Shown here: positions 1 to 6,491 of the stretch, piece by piece | Layout: every line of letters begins with the position of its first letter | Numbering within the stretch: the stretch's first letter is position 1 | Assembly: GCA_020438665.1 (NCBI GenBank) | Contig: JAGQUE010000397.1 | Span: forward strand, 1-7,296 | Direction of reading: 5' to 3' | DNA: 7,296 bases | Source: Nocardioidaceae bacterium | Lineage (GTDB): Bacteria; Actinomycetota; Actinomycetes; Propionibacteriales; Nocardioidaceae | Program-made: the position numbers and the translations under genes | The notes under the pieces: generated by a model | What the model was told of the DNA's origin: nothing | The model's input: only the letters and a program-made list of their open reading frames with translations | Databases searched by the model: none

Positions 1-756
1 GTCGCGATCGGCGACTCCTTCACCGAGGGCGTCGGTGACCCCGACCCCGAGCGCCCCAACGGCCTGCGCGGCTGGGCCGACCGGGTCGCCGAGGTGCTCG
101 CCAAGCAGCCCGGCGTCGGTCCGGGCGAGTTCGGCTATGCCAACCTCGGCATCCGTGGTCGCAAGATGCGCCAGATCATCGACGAGCAGATCGAGCCGGC
201 GGTCGCGCTCGCGCCCGACCTGCTCACCATCTATGCCGGCGCCAACGACATCCTGCGCCCCAAGGTCGACATCGACGGGCTGCTGGCCGACTATGACGCC
301 GCCATCGCCCGCCTCGCGACCACCGGCGCCACGGTCGTGATGTTCACCGCCTATGACCCCGGCATCTCGGCGCTGTTCCGACCGGTCCGCGGCCGGATGG
401 CGATCTACAACGAGGGGGTCCGCGAGATCGCCGACAACCACGGCGCCCTCATCGCCGACATGTGGCGGATGCGCGACGCCCCGGCCTGGGCGATCTGGGA
501 CACCGACCGGATGCACCTCAACTCCTTCGGCCACAGCCACATCGCCATCGCCGTCCTCGACCGGCTCGGCATCGACCACGGCCTGGTCGAGCCCGCGCTG
601 CCGGTCAGGCCCGAGCTGACGCCCGCGGAGGTGCGCCGCGAGAACCTCGCCTGGGCCAAGGAGCACGCCGCCCCGTGGGTGCACCGTCGCCTCACCGGCC
701 GCTCCTCCGGCGACACGATCAGCGCCAAGCGGCCGACGTACGCCCCCATCGACTGA
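1..756 (+). CDS. SGNH/GDSL-family hydrolase, 5'-truncated by the window edge
   Basis: The frame is open from base 1 and 251 residues are visible before TGA at 754-756. The SGNH blocks appear in order. Block I is AIGDSFTEG with the nucleophile Ser at bases 16-18. Block II is the NLGIRGR stretch. Block III is YAGANDI with Asn at 244-246. Block V is DRMHLNSFGH with Asp at 505-507 and His at 514-516. This matches the GDSL-like lipase/acylhydrolase superfamily, whose members hydrolyse ester or acyl bonds using a Ser-His(-Asp) centre and a Gly/Asn oxyanion hole. Only a few N-terminal residues are probably missing, since block I normally sits close to the N-terminus. No signal peptide can be assessed. 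The substrate cannot be deduced. The last codons (Pro-Ile-Asp-stop) belong to a CCCCATCGAC repeat that continues past the stop. The family call is strong. Confidence 0.93.
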   Translation, partial: VAIGDSFTEGVGDPDPERPNGLRGWADRVAEVLAKQPGVGPGEFGYANLGIRGRKMRQIIDEQIEPAVALAPDLLTIYAGANDILRPKVDIDGLLADYDAAIARLATTGATVVMFTAYDPGISALFRPVRGRMAIYNEGVREIADNHGALIADMWRMRDAPAWAIWDTDRMHLNSFGHSHIAIAVLDRLGIDHGLVEPALPVRPELTPAEVRRENLAWAKEHAAPWVHRRLTGRSSGDTISAKRPTYAPID

Positions 757-787
757 CGACCCCATCGACGCTGACGGCCCCATCGAC
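744..787 (+). repeat. Three-copy CCCCATCGAC tandem repeat across a stop codon
   Basis: The decamer CCCCATCGAC occurs at 744-753, 760-769 and 778-787 (periods 16 and 18). The spacers share a TGACG-like core. Copy 1 encodes the C-terminal Pro-Ile-Asp of the hydrolase and is directly followed by its TGA. Copies 2 and 3 are intergenic. Confidence 0.7.
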
Positions 788-800
788 GGCTGATCAGCCG
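787..800. promoter_or_regulatory. Perfect 14-bp palindrome between hydrolase and tRNA
   Basis: CGGCTGATCAGCCG is a perfect palindrome. As RNA it can form a 5-bp stem with a GATC tetraloop, so it could end hydrolase transcription 31 nt after the stop. As DNA it is a possible operator about 30 bp upstream of the candidate tRNA -10 box. No T-tract follows. The role is undetermined. Confidence 0.4.
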
Positions 801-830
801 GCCCGTTCGGCATCGGGACGGAGAGGTTGG

Positions 831-836
831 TAGCAT
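831..836 (+). promoter_or_regulatory. Candidate -10 box for tRNA-Gly
   Basis: TAGCAT fits the actinobacterial TANNNT -10 pattern. It would start transcription near 843, about 23 nt before the mature tRNA 5' end, leaving a short leader for RNase P to remove. No convincing -35 hexamer is seen at normal spacing. Confidence 0.45.
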
Positions 837-865
837 CGCACCCGCCGTCCGGAGACGGGCGGCAC

Positions 866-941
866 GCGGATGTAGCTCAGTTGGTAGAGCGCGACCTTCC
901 CAAGGTCGATGTCGCGAGTTCGAGCCTCGTCATCCGCTCCA
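866..941 (+). tRNA. tRNA-Gly (anticodon CCC), CCA encoded
   Basis: The gene is 76 nt and folds as a complete cloverleaf. The acceptor stem GCGGATG (866-872) pairs with CATCCGC (931-937), with discriminator T938 and encoded CCA at 939-941. The D stem GCTC (875-878) pairs with GAGC (887-890). The anticodon stem CGACC (892-896) pairs with GGTCG (904-908) around the loop TTCCCAA, giving anticodon CCC at 899-901, which reads GGG glycine codons. The T stem GCGAG (914-918) pairs with CTCGT (926-930), with one G-T wobble, around the loop TTCGAGC. No second copy of the tRNA 3' end is seen in the window, so nothing suggests use as an integration site. Confidence 0.97.
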
Positions 942-1020
942 CGTTCCGAGCCTTCTCTGTGTGACGCACGGATCAGCGAACCCGCCGATCAGGCCGTTCC
1001 GCCCCCACGGGACCCCGTCC

Positions 1021-1035
1021 TAGCGTGATGCTGTG
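1021..1035 (+). promoter_or_regulatory. Leaderless promoter and start of the Fn3-protein gene
   Basis: TAGCGT (1021-1026) is followed by six bases and then the GTG start at 1033. This is the spacing expected if transcription starts on the initiator codon. No purine-rich Shine-Dalgarno is present upstream. The ATG at 1028 is followed by CTG and TGA, so it cannot start this gene. The same arrangement recurs at 4958-4972. Confidence 0.55.
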
Positions 1036-2295
1036 ACGGCTCTTCCTGCTCCGCTCCTCCGCGTTCTCGTCGCGGCCGCCTGTGCCGCCTTCGTCGCCCT
1101 GCCGGTGGTCACCGCGTCCCCCGCCTCCGCCGATCCCAAGCCCGCCGAGGGCAGCTCCTGGCCCCGCTGCGGCGAGGGCACCGACACCGACGGCTTCTAT
1201 TGCGTCGAGTCGGTGACCCGCAACGGCGTGGAGGTCTACACCCCCGACGGCTCGGTCGACGGCGACTACGAGCTCCCCTACATCGACCTGATCGGCCCCG
1301 GCGACATCCGCTTCGGCGTCGAGCACTGGCAGGTCGTCGGCGGCTCACTGGTCCCCGCCCCCGACAGCGAGTTCGGCGACGTCGACCCGACCGCCAGGTG
1401 GGAGTGGGTCGTCAACACCGGGACGATCGACCCCGTCGAGCTCTACGGCCACATCCAGGACCCCGAGCTGGTGCTCGGCGGCAATGCCACCGACGGCTAC
1501 ACGTTCACGCTGTCGCTCACACCGACGCCGATCGCCTGGAACTGGGACGCCAATGGCTGGGTCGACTGCAGCTATGACGGCGGGTGCGGTGACGAGACGA
1601 CCGTCGCCGGCCTGGTCTATGACGGCTTCGTCACGGGCTATGTCACCGATGGCGTCACCTCGGGCCTGCCGGCGGCCGACATCCCCTTCCGTCGGGGCTA
1701 TGTCAACAGCTACAACGCCCAGGACGCCTACTGGTTCTATGACGCTGCCACCAACGCGCTGGTCGTCCGGATGGCCAACGTCCACCTCAAGGCCCCGGGC
1801 GTGCCAGCGACCGGCTCCTTCGAGACCTTCATCCCCGACAGCATGTTGATCCGTGAGTACGACGTCCCGGACCCGGCGTCGCTGACCGACGCGTCGTTCA
1901 CCGTGCGCCGGACGGGCAGTGACTCTCCGGTCCCGTTCACGGTCACCCGCGAACCTGGCGGGATCCGGCTGTCGATCGACGGCATCACCTTCTCGACACC
2001 CCAGTTCAGGATCCGGCCCAAGGTGTCTCTGCCCGGCGCCCCGCGCTGGGGCTCGGTCAGCCGCTCCCACAAGAGGACGGTCAAGGTGATGTTCAAGCGG
2101 CCGCTGGCCGACGGCGGCAGCCCGATCAAGGCCTACAAGGTGCAGTGCGCCCGCGGTGAGAGCGCCTGGACCATGAGGCTGCCCAAGGTCGCCCCGGCGT
2201 TGTTCCCCCACATGACCGCCAAGCCGATGACCTGCCGGGTGCGCGCCATCAACGGCGAGGGCCGTGGACCCTGGTCGACACCCCGGATCGGCTGA
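1033..2295 (+). CDS. Secreted protein with C-terminal fibronectin type III-like domain
   Basis: The product has 420 aa. Residues 1-33 form a Sec-type signal peptide: a short N-region with one Arg, a hydrophobic Ala/Val/Leu core, and a likely AxA-type cleavage site at Ala-Ser-Ala|Asp (33/34). Residues about 34-330 are an acidic, Gly/Asp/Tyr-rich, probably beta-rich region that I do not recognise. Residues about 334-420 resemble a fibronectin type III domain: GAPRW opening, a GGSPIKAYKV strand, and a CRVRAINGEGRGPWS closing strand. The cysteines outside the signal peptide (46/57, 179/185, 372/401) sit in pairs, which suits disulfides in an exported protein. There is no LPXTG motif or C-terminal anchor, so the protein is probably released or loosely wall-associated. 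No catalytic motif is apparent. The GTG start is chosen because it gives a complete signal peptide and sits at leaderless spacing from a -10 box. Confidence 0.85.
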   Translation: MTALPAPLLRVLVAAACAAFVALPVVTASPASADPKPAEGSSWPRCGEGTDTDGFYCVESVTRNGVEVYTPDGSVDGDYELPYIDLIGPGDIRFGVEHWQVVGGSLVPAPDSEFGDVDPTARWEWVVNTGTIDPVELYGHIQDPELVLGGNATDGYTFTLSLTPTPIAWNWDANGWVDCSYDGGCGDETTVAGLVYDGFVTGYVTDGVTSGLPAADIPFRRGYVNSYNAQDAYWFYDAATNALVVRMANVHLKAPGVPATGSFETFIPDSMLIREYDVPDPASLTDASFTVRRTGSDSPVPFTVTREPGGIRLSIDGITFSTPQFRIRPKVSLPGAPRWGSVSRSHKRTVKVMFKRPLADGGSPIKAYKVQCARGESAWTMRLPKVAPALFPHMTAKPMTCRVRAINGEGRGPWSTPRIG

Positions 2296-2335
2296 CGCGG
2301 CCTGGCGGCGGCGACCCGGCGACCCGGTGACCGGA

Positions 2336-2369
2336 CCAGACGATCCGCGCCCGGGATCAGCTCGTCTGG
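2336..2369 (+). terminator. Candidate hairpin terminator after the Fn3-protein gene
   Basis: CCAGACGA (2336-2343) and TCGTCTGG (2362-2369) are perfect 8-bp inverted arms. Inside them TCC/GGA can add 3 bp around a GCGCCCG loop, with a 5-nt bulge on the 3' side. The hairpin begins 40 nt after the stop codon and lies upstream of the next gene's presumed promoter. There is no T-tract, which is common in actinobacteria, so the terminator call is tentative. Confidence 0.5.
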
Positions 2370-2390
2370 GACTCCTGGGACTTATGGGGT

Positions 2391-2396
2391 TATCGT
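2391..2396 (+). promoter_or_regulatory. Candidate -10 box for protease-lipoprotein unit
   Basis: TATCGT fits TANNNT and would give a start near 2403 and a leader of about 36 nt. A clear -35 is not visible. GGAAG (2397-2401) and CTTCC (2411-2415) could form a small hairpin at the start of the transcript. Confidence 0.35.
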
Positions 2397-2426
2397 GGAA
2401 GGAGTGACTTCTTCCCCACGGTAATC

Positions 2427-2431
2427 GAGGA
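2427..2431 (+). promoter_or_regulatory. Shine-Dalgarno of C39-like protease gene
   Basis: GAGGA lies 7 nt before the ATG at 2439 and fixes that start. This gene therefore has a conventional leader, unlike the leaderless genes at 1033 and 4970. Confidence 0.6.
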
Positions 2432-2438
2432 CTTCCCC

Positions 2439-3779
2439 ATGCCCCGCCGCCGCACCGTCGCGATCGTCTCGCTGGCCGCCCTGATCGCCATCGCGCCGTT
2501 CCTGCCGCGCGCCCACGACAACCGACCCCAGGGCCGGATCACCCCGGTCGACGGTGGCAGCGCCGCCGCGCCCGCCGACGCCAGCGGCTATGGCGTGGTC
2601 ACGCCCGCCATGCAGGCCGAGATCAACCGCGTCGTCGACACCGTCGCCCGTCAGCCGGTCGCCCGCGGCAAGGTGACGCTGTCCGAGCTGGCTACCCAGC
2701 AGGTGCAGTGCGCGACGTTCGAAGGGCTGACCTACTGCCTTGGCATCGGGTGGACCGACCGGCCCGCCGCCCAGGTACGGGCCGAGGTCGCGCAGGCCGC
2801 CCGGACGGCCGAGGTCCGCGCCAAGGGCGCCCCGGTGACCAACACCGGCGACCTCGACCCCGCCGCCCAGCTGCAGTCGCTCGCCAAGGTCTCCCCAGCC
2901 GTCCGCGCGAGCCAGGACCGCGCCGAGCTCACCGAGGCCGCCCGCTCGGTGGCGAAGGTGTGGGTGCTGCGGCACGACGTGCTCGGCGTCCCCTACCCGC
3001 AGGGCTTCCTGGCCCGCCACCCCGAGGTGGCGGCGCTCACCGGGCAGACCACGACCCTGACGCCTGCCGCGCGTACGGCGACCCCCACGAAGTCCGCCAG
3101 CGCCAGCCCCACCACGTCGGCCACCCCCACCAAGTCGACCAGCCCCACCCGCTCGACCAACGGCAGCCCGTCGGCCACGGCGACCTCGTCCGGCACCACG
3201 CAGGGCCGCGGCTACCCGGTGCGCGACCAGGTGCTCGACCCCACCCAGGTGCACGCCCAGGTGCGCTCCTACTGGTGCGGTCCCGGATCGACCCAGATGA
3301 TCGTGTGGGGCTGGACCGGCAAGAAGGTGGGTCAGGGCGTGTGGGCCAGCCGACTCGGCACCACCACCAGTGGGACCGCCATCGGCTCGATCGTCAGCGT
3401 GATCAACAAGTACACCGGCTGGGACCGCCCCGACTACGCCGGCCCCTACATCACCCTCGACATCGGCGACTGGACCTATCACCAGTGGTACGGCCTGATC
3501 AAGAAGCACATCAGCTCCTACCGCGCACCGATCGTGATGCACCCGATCCTGCTCAAGAAGTACTTCCCCTACCTGGCCTACGACGCCTCCGGGCACTACC
3601 AGGTCGGCCGCGGCTACGACAAGCGCGGCAGCCAGCCCAACCTGGTGAGCTATTTCGAGCCCTGGAACCAGAAGAAGTTCAACCCCGCGCTGCCCTACAT
3701 CAAACGGGTCCAGTGGCACTCGGCCTACCTGGCGTTCCGCGCCAACAAGGCGCACCCCTACCACAACCTGGGGGTCTGA
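2439..3779 (+). CDS. Secreted C39-like (papain-fold) cysteine peptidase family protein
   Basis: The product has 446 aa. The N-terminus MPRRR plus a hydrophobic stretch (about 7-22) is a signal peptide or signal anchor. Residues about 50-200 are an Ala/Val/Arg-rich helical-looking domain with a Cys pair at 91/100. Residues about 203-256 are a Ser/Thr/Pro-rich linker with repeated ATPTKS-type units. The C-terminal domain (about 257-446) resembles the Peptidase_C39_2 family: YWCGPGSTQMI carries the probable nucleophile Cys280, and SGHYQVGRGYD carries the probable His386. At the usual third position, where the family often has DP, the sequence reads FEPWN, so Glu407 or Asn410 may take that role. 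This suggests a surface or secreted protease or transglutaminase-like enzyme tethered by a flexible linker; the substrate is unknown. No ABC exporter is attached, unlike bacteriocin-processing C39 peptidases. The lipoprotein gene follows with no gap. Only 3 of about 20 Tyr codons are TAT, fewer than in several neighbours. Confidence 0.8.
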   Translation: MPRRRTVAIVSLAALIAIAPFLPRAHDNRPQGRITPVDGGSAAAPADASGYGVVTPAMQAEINRVVDTVARQPVARGKVTLSELATQQVQCATFEGLTYCLGIGWTDRPAAQVRAEVAQAARTAEVRAKGAPVTNTGDLDPAAQLQSLAKVSPAVRASQDRAELTEAARSVAKVWVLRHDVLGVPYPQGFLARHPEVAALTGQTTTLTPAARTATPTKSASASPTTSATPTKSTSPTRSTNGSPSATATSSGTTQGRGYPVRDQVLDPTQVHAQVRSYWCGPGSTQMIVWGWTGKKVGQGVWASRLGTTTSGTAIGSIVSVINKYTGWDRPDYAGPYITLDIGDWTYHQWYGLIKKHISSYRAPIVMHPILLKKYFPYLAYDASGHYQVGRGYDKRGSQPNLVSYFEPWNQKKFNPALPYIKRVQWHSAYLAFRANKAHPYHNLGV

Positions 3780-4925
3780 GTGCGGGCTGGCGGACGGCGG
3801 CTGCCCGGTCGCGGGGCGGTCACGGTGGTTGTCGTCGCGCTGCTGCTGGGCGCCTGCTCGGCGGGCGACGGCGACCCGTCGCCGACGCCCAGCAGCGGCG
3901 GGAGCAGCCCCACCGCTCCGTCGACTCCGGCCGACTCGAGCGCGACGTCCGGCCCCGGCGGGGGGACCTCGGACGCCCCTGAGCCGGTCGAGGCGACCGA
4001 GGACCTGCTGCCCTGGCAGCCGGCGCCCGGCACCACCGATGACACGGTCACCGTGGGTGACGGCTGGACCCTGACGGTCGTCGCGGACGGTCGGAGCGTC
4101 GCCCTCGACGGCGCCCGCCCGGCGACCGTCCCGATCCCCGCGAGCTCGATGGTCGCCGACACCATGCTGTCGGAGCAGTACGCCGTCGTGGTCGCCGGCG
4201 ACAAGCGGCTGACCCGGCCGGACCACGCCACCGTGATCGACCTCGCCACCGGCGACCAGTGGACGATCGACGGTCGCTCGGACGTCGCCACGGTGAGCGG
4301 CGGCTCCTGGGCCCTCGACGGCGACCGGCTCTGGCACCCGACGTTCGGCCCGGGACGGGCCTACTGCCTGGCTGCGGTGGACCTCGCCGACCGGGCCTCC
4401 CAGGTGGTCTGGTGTGCCGACGCCCAGCACGGCTTCACCAACGTCGAGGCCGGCCCGGGTGGCACGAGCCTGATGATGTTCGACGACGCACGGCCGTCGT
4501 GCCGCACCCTCGAGCAGCTGACCGGCACCGACGTGACGCCGTTCCCCGGGGTGGCCGACTGCCGCGGCTGGGACGGGCTGCTGCTCGACGACGGTCGCGT
4601 CTGGACCGTGCCGACCACGGAGAACCGGATCGAGGAGGCCACGGTCCTCGCATCGGTCGGCGACGCGTTCTATGACCTGGGCCCTGGCCGGTCCGGCACC
4701 CTGGTGTCCTGCGGTGGCGCCGTCTACTTCGCCCGCGACCCCGGTCGAGACGGCGGCGCCGCCCAGGTGGTGCGGTGGCGGGGCGGGACGCTGAGCGTGG
4801 TCTATGAGTCCCCGGCCGGTGGCGAGTCGGCGATCGCAGGCGCCCCGCGGTGCAGCGGAGGACACCTGACCGTGAGCGCACTGTCCTCGAAGGGCGACGA
4901 GCAGGTCACCTCCGTCACATCGTGA
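3780..4925 (+). CDS. Putative lipoprotein with a six-cysteine, possibly beta-propeller-like domain
   Basis: The product has 381 aa. The GTG start directly abuts the TGA of the upstream gene (zero spacing), which points to cotranscription and translational coupling. Residues 1-25 form a signal peptide with Arg residues and a Val/Leu core, ending in a lipobox-like LGAC with Cys26 as the probable lipidated residue. A Ser/Thr/Pro/Gly linker follows to about residue 70. The folded part (about 75-381) shows repeated short beta-type segments such as ATVIDLATGDQWTID and VVRWRGGTLSVVYES, reminiscent of propeller blades. It has six cysteines (196, 212, 241, 261, 311, 358), probably disulfide-bonded outside the membrane. 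I recognise no named family and no catalytic motif. Coupling to the C39-like protease suggests a partner, substrate or inhibitor role, which is inference only. Confidence 0.75.
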   Translation: MRAGGRRLPGRGAVTVVVVALLLGACSAGDGDPSPTPSSGGSSPTAPSTPADSSATSGPGGGTSDAPEPVEATEDLLPWQPAPGTTDDTVTVGDGWTLTVVADGRSVALDGARPATVPIPASSMVADTMLSEQYAVVVAGDKRLTRPDHATVIDLATGDQWTIDGRSDVATVSGGSWALDGDRLWHPTFGPGRAYCLAAVDLADRASQVVWCADAQHGFTNVEAGPGGTSLMMFDDARPSCRTLEQLTGTDVTPFPGVADCRGWDGLLLDDGRVWTVPTTENRIEEATVLASVGDAFYDLGPGRSGTLVSCGGAVYFARDPGRDGGAAQVVRWRGGTLSVVYESPAGGESAIAGAPRCSGGHLTVSALSSKGDEQVTSVTS

Positions 4926-4957
4926 CTGTCGGAGGTGGTGGCTTCACCCCCGTGCCC

Positions 4958-4972
4958 TAGGGTCATCCCGTG
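4958..4972 (+). promoter_or_regulatory. Leaderless promoter and start of DUF2461 gene
   Basis: TAGGGT (4958-4963), six bases, then GTG at 4970: the same spacing as at 1021-1035. No Shine-Dalgarno precedes the start. The promoter lies within the 44 nt after the lipoprotein stop, so the DUF2461-GNAT pair can be transcribed separately. Confidence 0.6.
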
Positions 4973-5596
4973 GACTTCGCCGGGTTCCCCGTCGCGGCCT
5001 TGGACTTCTATGACGACCTCGAGGTGGACAACACCAAGTCGTTCTGGGATGAGCACAAGGCCGTCTACCAGGACGCCGTACTCGCCCCCATGAAGGCCCT
5101 GTGCGCCGCGCTCGCACCGGAGTTCGGCGAGGCCAAGATCTTCCGGCCCTATCGGGACGTCCGGTTCTCCAAGGACAAGACGCCCTACAAGACGGCCCAG
5201 GGCGCCTATGTGGCGACCGGGCCGGCCACCGGCTGGTATGTGCAGATCTCCGCGCGCGGCGTGATCACCGGCGGCGGCTTCTATGACGCCGACGCCGAGC
5301 GGCTCGGCTATTTCCGGGCCGCGATCGACGACGACCGCACCGGACCCCAGCTCGCCAGGATGCTGACCACGATGGCCAAGCAGGGCTGGGAGATCGGCGG
5401 CGAGACCCTCAAGACCGCGCCTCGCGGCTATGCCACCGACCACCCGCGCATCGAGCTGCTGCGCCACAAGTCACTGACCGTCACCCGGTCCCACGGGTTC
5501 GAGCCGATCATCCACTCCGCCGAGCTGCTCGACGCCGTACGCCGGGACTGGCGGCAGGTCACCCCGCTCCTGGACTGGGTGGGCCGGCATGGCTGA
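4970..5596 (+). CDS. DUF2461 domain-containing protein
   Basis: The product has 208 aa and is cytoplasmic, with no signal peptide or membrane segment. It matches the DUF2461 (TIGR02453) family along nearly its whole length. The opening is FPVAALDFYDDLEVDNTKSFW, the signature Asn-x-x-x-Phe-Trp segment near residues 21-26. The central conserved motif RPYRDVRFSKDKTPYK spans about residues 59-74. GWYVQIS and GGGFYD strands follow, and the late motif PRGY..DHPR..LLRHKSL spans about 151-169. The length is close to the family norm. The biochemical function is not established for the family. The GTG start is the only one that keeps the full conserved N-terminus and is leaderless. The 3' end overlaps the next gene by 8 nt, so the two products are probably made together. 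Confidence 0.9.
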   Translation: MDFAGFPVAALDFYDDLEVDNTKSFWDEHKAVYQDAVLAPMKALCAALAPEFGEAKIFRPYRDVRFSKDKTPYKTAQGAYVATGPATGWYVQISARGVITGGGFYDADAERLGYFRAAIDDDRTGPQLARMLTTMAKQGWEIGGETLKTAPRGYATDHPRIELLRHKSLTVTRSHGFEPIIHSAELLDAVRRDWRQVTPLLDWVGRHG

Positions 5597-6287
5597 GAAG
5601 GTCTTCCTCAAGGACGGCACCAAGGGCTGGGTGCTGGCGCTCCTCCCGACCGACCGCGAGGCGTTGGTGCGTGAGTTCGAGAGCCTCTCGCCCGAGTCGC
5701 GTCGCCGTCGGTTCCTGATGCCCGTGGTCCACCTGAGCGACGCGATGCTCAAGCACCTCGTCGACGAGGTCGACGGCGTCGACCACGTGGCGCTGGTGCT
5801 CATGGCCAAGGCCGGCGACGAGGTGGTGCCCACGGGCATCGCCCGCTGCGTGCGCTACCCCCACCAGCCGGAGGCGGCCGACATCGCCGTCACCGTCAAG
5901 GACGACTGGCAGGGTCGCGGCGTGGCCACCGCCCTGCTCGACGTGCTGATGCGCCGCCGGCCCGAGGGCGTCACCCACCTGCTGACCGAGGTGGCCGCCG
6001 ACAACCCGGCATCACTGGCGATGCTGCGTCACCTGGGGCCGGTGCGGACCTTCGACACCGGCATGGGGATCCTCGACGTCGAGGTCGACCTGGTCCCCAC
6101 CGGTCACTCGTTGGTCCACGATGAGCCCCACGAGCGGCTTCACGAGGTGCTCGCCGATCCCGGCCGAGCGCGGCTGCGCGCCCGCGACCTGGTCTGCCCC
6201 TGGCTGCGTCCCAGCAGCGAGGAGACGGCCGACGGCCCACCCGCGGAGCTCCCGGGGGCACAGTCGGAGACCCCGGCCGGCACCTGA
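5589..6287 (+). CDS. GNAT-family N-acetyltransferase
   Basis: The product has 232 aa, starting at an ATG inside the end of the DUF2461 gene (8-nt overlap, -1 frame), which implies translational coupling. The N-terminal part contains LLPTDREALVREFESLSPESRRRRF, typical of GNAT proteins related to the acetyltransferase domain of Pat-type protein acetyltransferases. The acetyl-CoA binding motif A is ADIAVTVKDDWQGRGVATALL (about 97-117), with the Gln-Gly-Arg-Gly-Val-Ala pyrophosphate loop at 108-113. Motif B is EVAADNPASLAMLRHLG (about 134-150). GNAT enzymes move acetyl from acetyl-CoA to amines or protein lysines; the acceptor cannot be predicted. The last roughly 60 residues, beyond the GNAT core, are charged and Pro-rich and probably disordered. 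There is no attached cyclic nucleotide-binding or CoA-ligase domain. Confidence 0.92.
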   Translation: MAEKVFLKDGTKGWVLALLPTDREALVREFESLSPESRRRRFLMPVVHLSDAMLKHLVDEVDGVDHVALVLMAKAGDEVVPTGIARCVRYPHQPEAADIAVTVKDDWQGRGVATALLDVLMRRRPEGVTHLLTEVAADNPASLAMLRHLGPVRTFDTGMGILDVEVDLVPTGHSLVHDEPHERLHEVLADPGRARLRARDLVCPWLRPSSEETADGPPAELPGAQSETPAGT

Positions 6288-6362
6288 GAGCCCCGACGCC
6301 CTCGATGATGCCGCGACATCAGCCGCCGCCGGCCCGTCGTACGCCCTGGGTTGTGACGCCCG

Positions 6363-6411
6363 CCGTGGTGACGGCCGCCGTGGTGACGGTTCACCGTGGT
6401 GACGGTTCACC
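6363..6411. repeat. 15-16 bp tandem repeat, three copies
   Basis: CCGTGGTGACGG occurs at 6363-6374, 6378-6389 and 6394-6405. The second and third copies are followed by TTCACC, giving GGTTCACC at 6388-6395 and 6404-6411. The third copy runs directly into the left arm of the inverted repeat at 6404-6491. Confidence 0.8.
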
Positions 6412-6491
6412 AAGGTAGGAAGGTCAACCCTCACTTACCGAGGTGAGTTCCGCGAGGTAGGTGCGGGTTCGCCTACCTACCTTGGTGAACC
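6404..6491. repeat. Large imperfect inverted repeat (31-nt arms) between convergent genes
   Basis: Arms 6404-6434 and 6461-6491 are reverse complements at 27 of 31 positions around a 26-nt loop. The outer 16 bp (6404-6419 against 6476-6491, GGTTCACCAAGGTAGG) are perfect. Two competing smaller hairpins are possible: 6430-6447 (CTCACTT against AGGTGAG, one wobble) and 6455-6478 (AGGTAGG against CCTACCT). The element lies 116 nt past the GNAT stop and 91 nt past the Rrf2 stop on the other strand. It could act as a bidirectional terminator, a dispersed intergenic palindrome or a structured RNA. No T-tract flanks it. The rest of 6288-6582 shows no gene. Confidence 0.85.

Noticed and set aside
866..941. 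tRNA-Gly as an integration site for a mobile element
   Set aside because: No direct repeat of the tRNA 3' end and no integrase or phage genes occur in the window.
942..1020. Search for a tRNA terminator or a small gene between the tRNA and the next promoter
   Set aside because: No stable hairpin, T-tract or supported frame is seen.
2382..4865. An 827-codon open frame on the minus strand opposite the protease and lipoprotein genes
   Set aside because: It is rich in Gly, Arg, His and Ala with no domain, typical of antisense frames in GC-rich genes. The plus-strand frames have signal peptides, a lipobox and a recognisable peptidase domain.
6363..6411. Possible CRISPR array
   Set aside because: The repeats are 12 bp cores at 15-16 bp period with no room for spacers, and no cas gene is visible.
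6404..6491. Possible integron attC-like folded recombination site
   Set aside because: No integrase or cassette structure is visible, and the consensus recombination boxes are not convincingly present.
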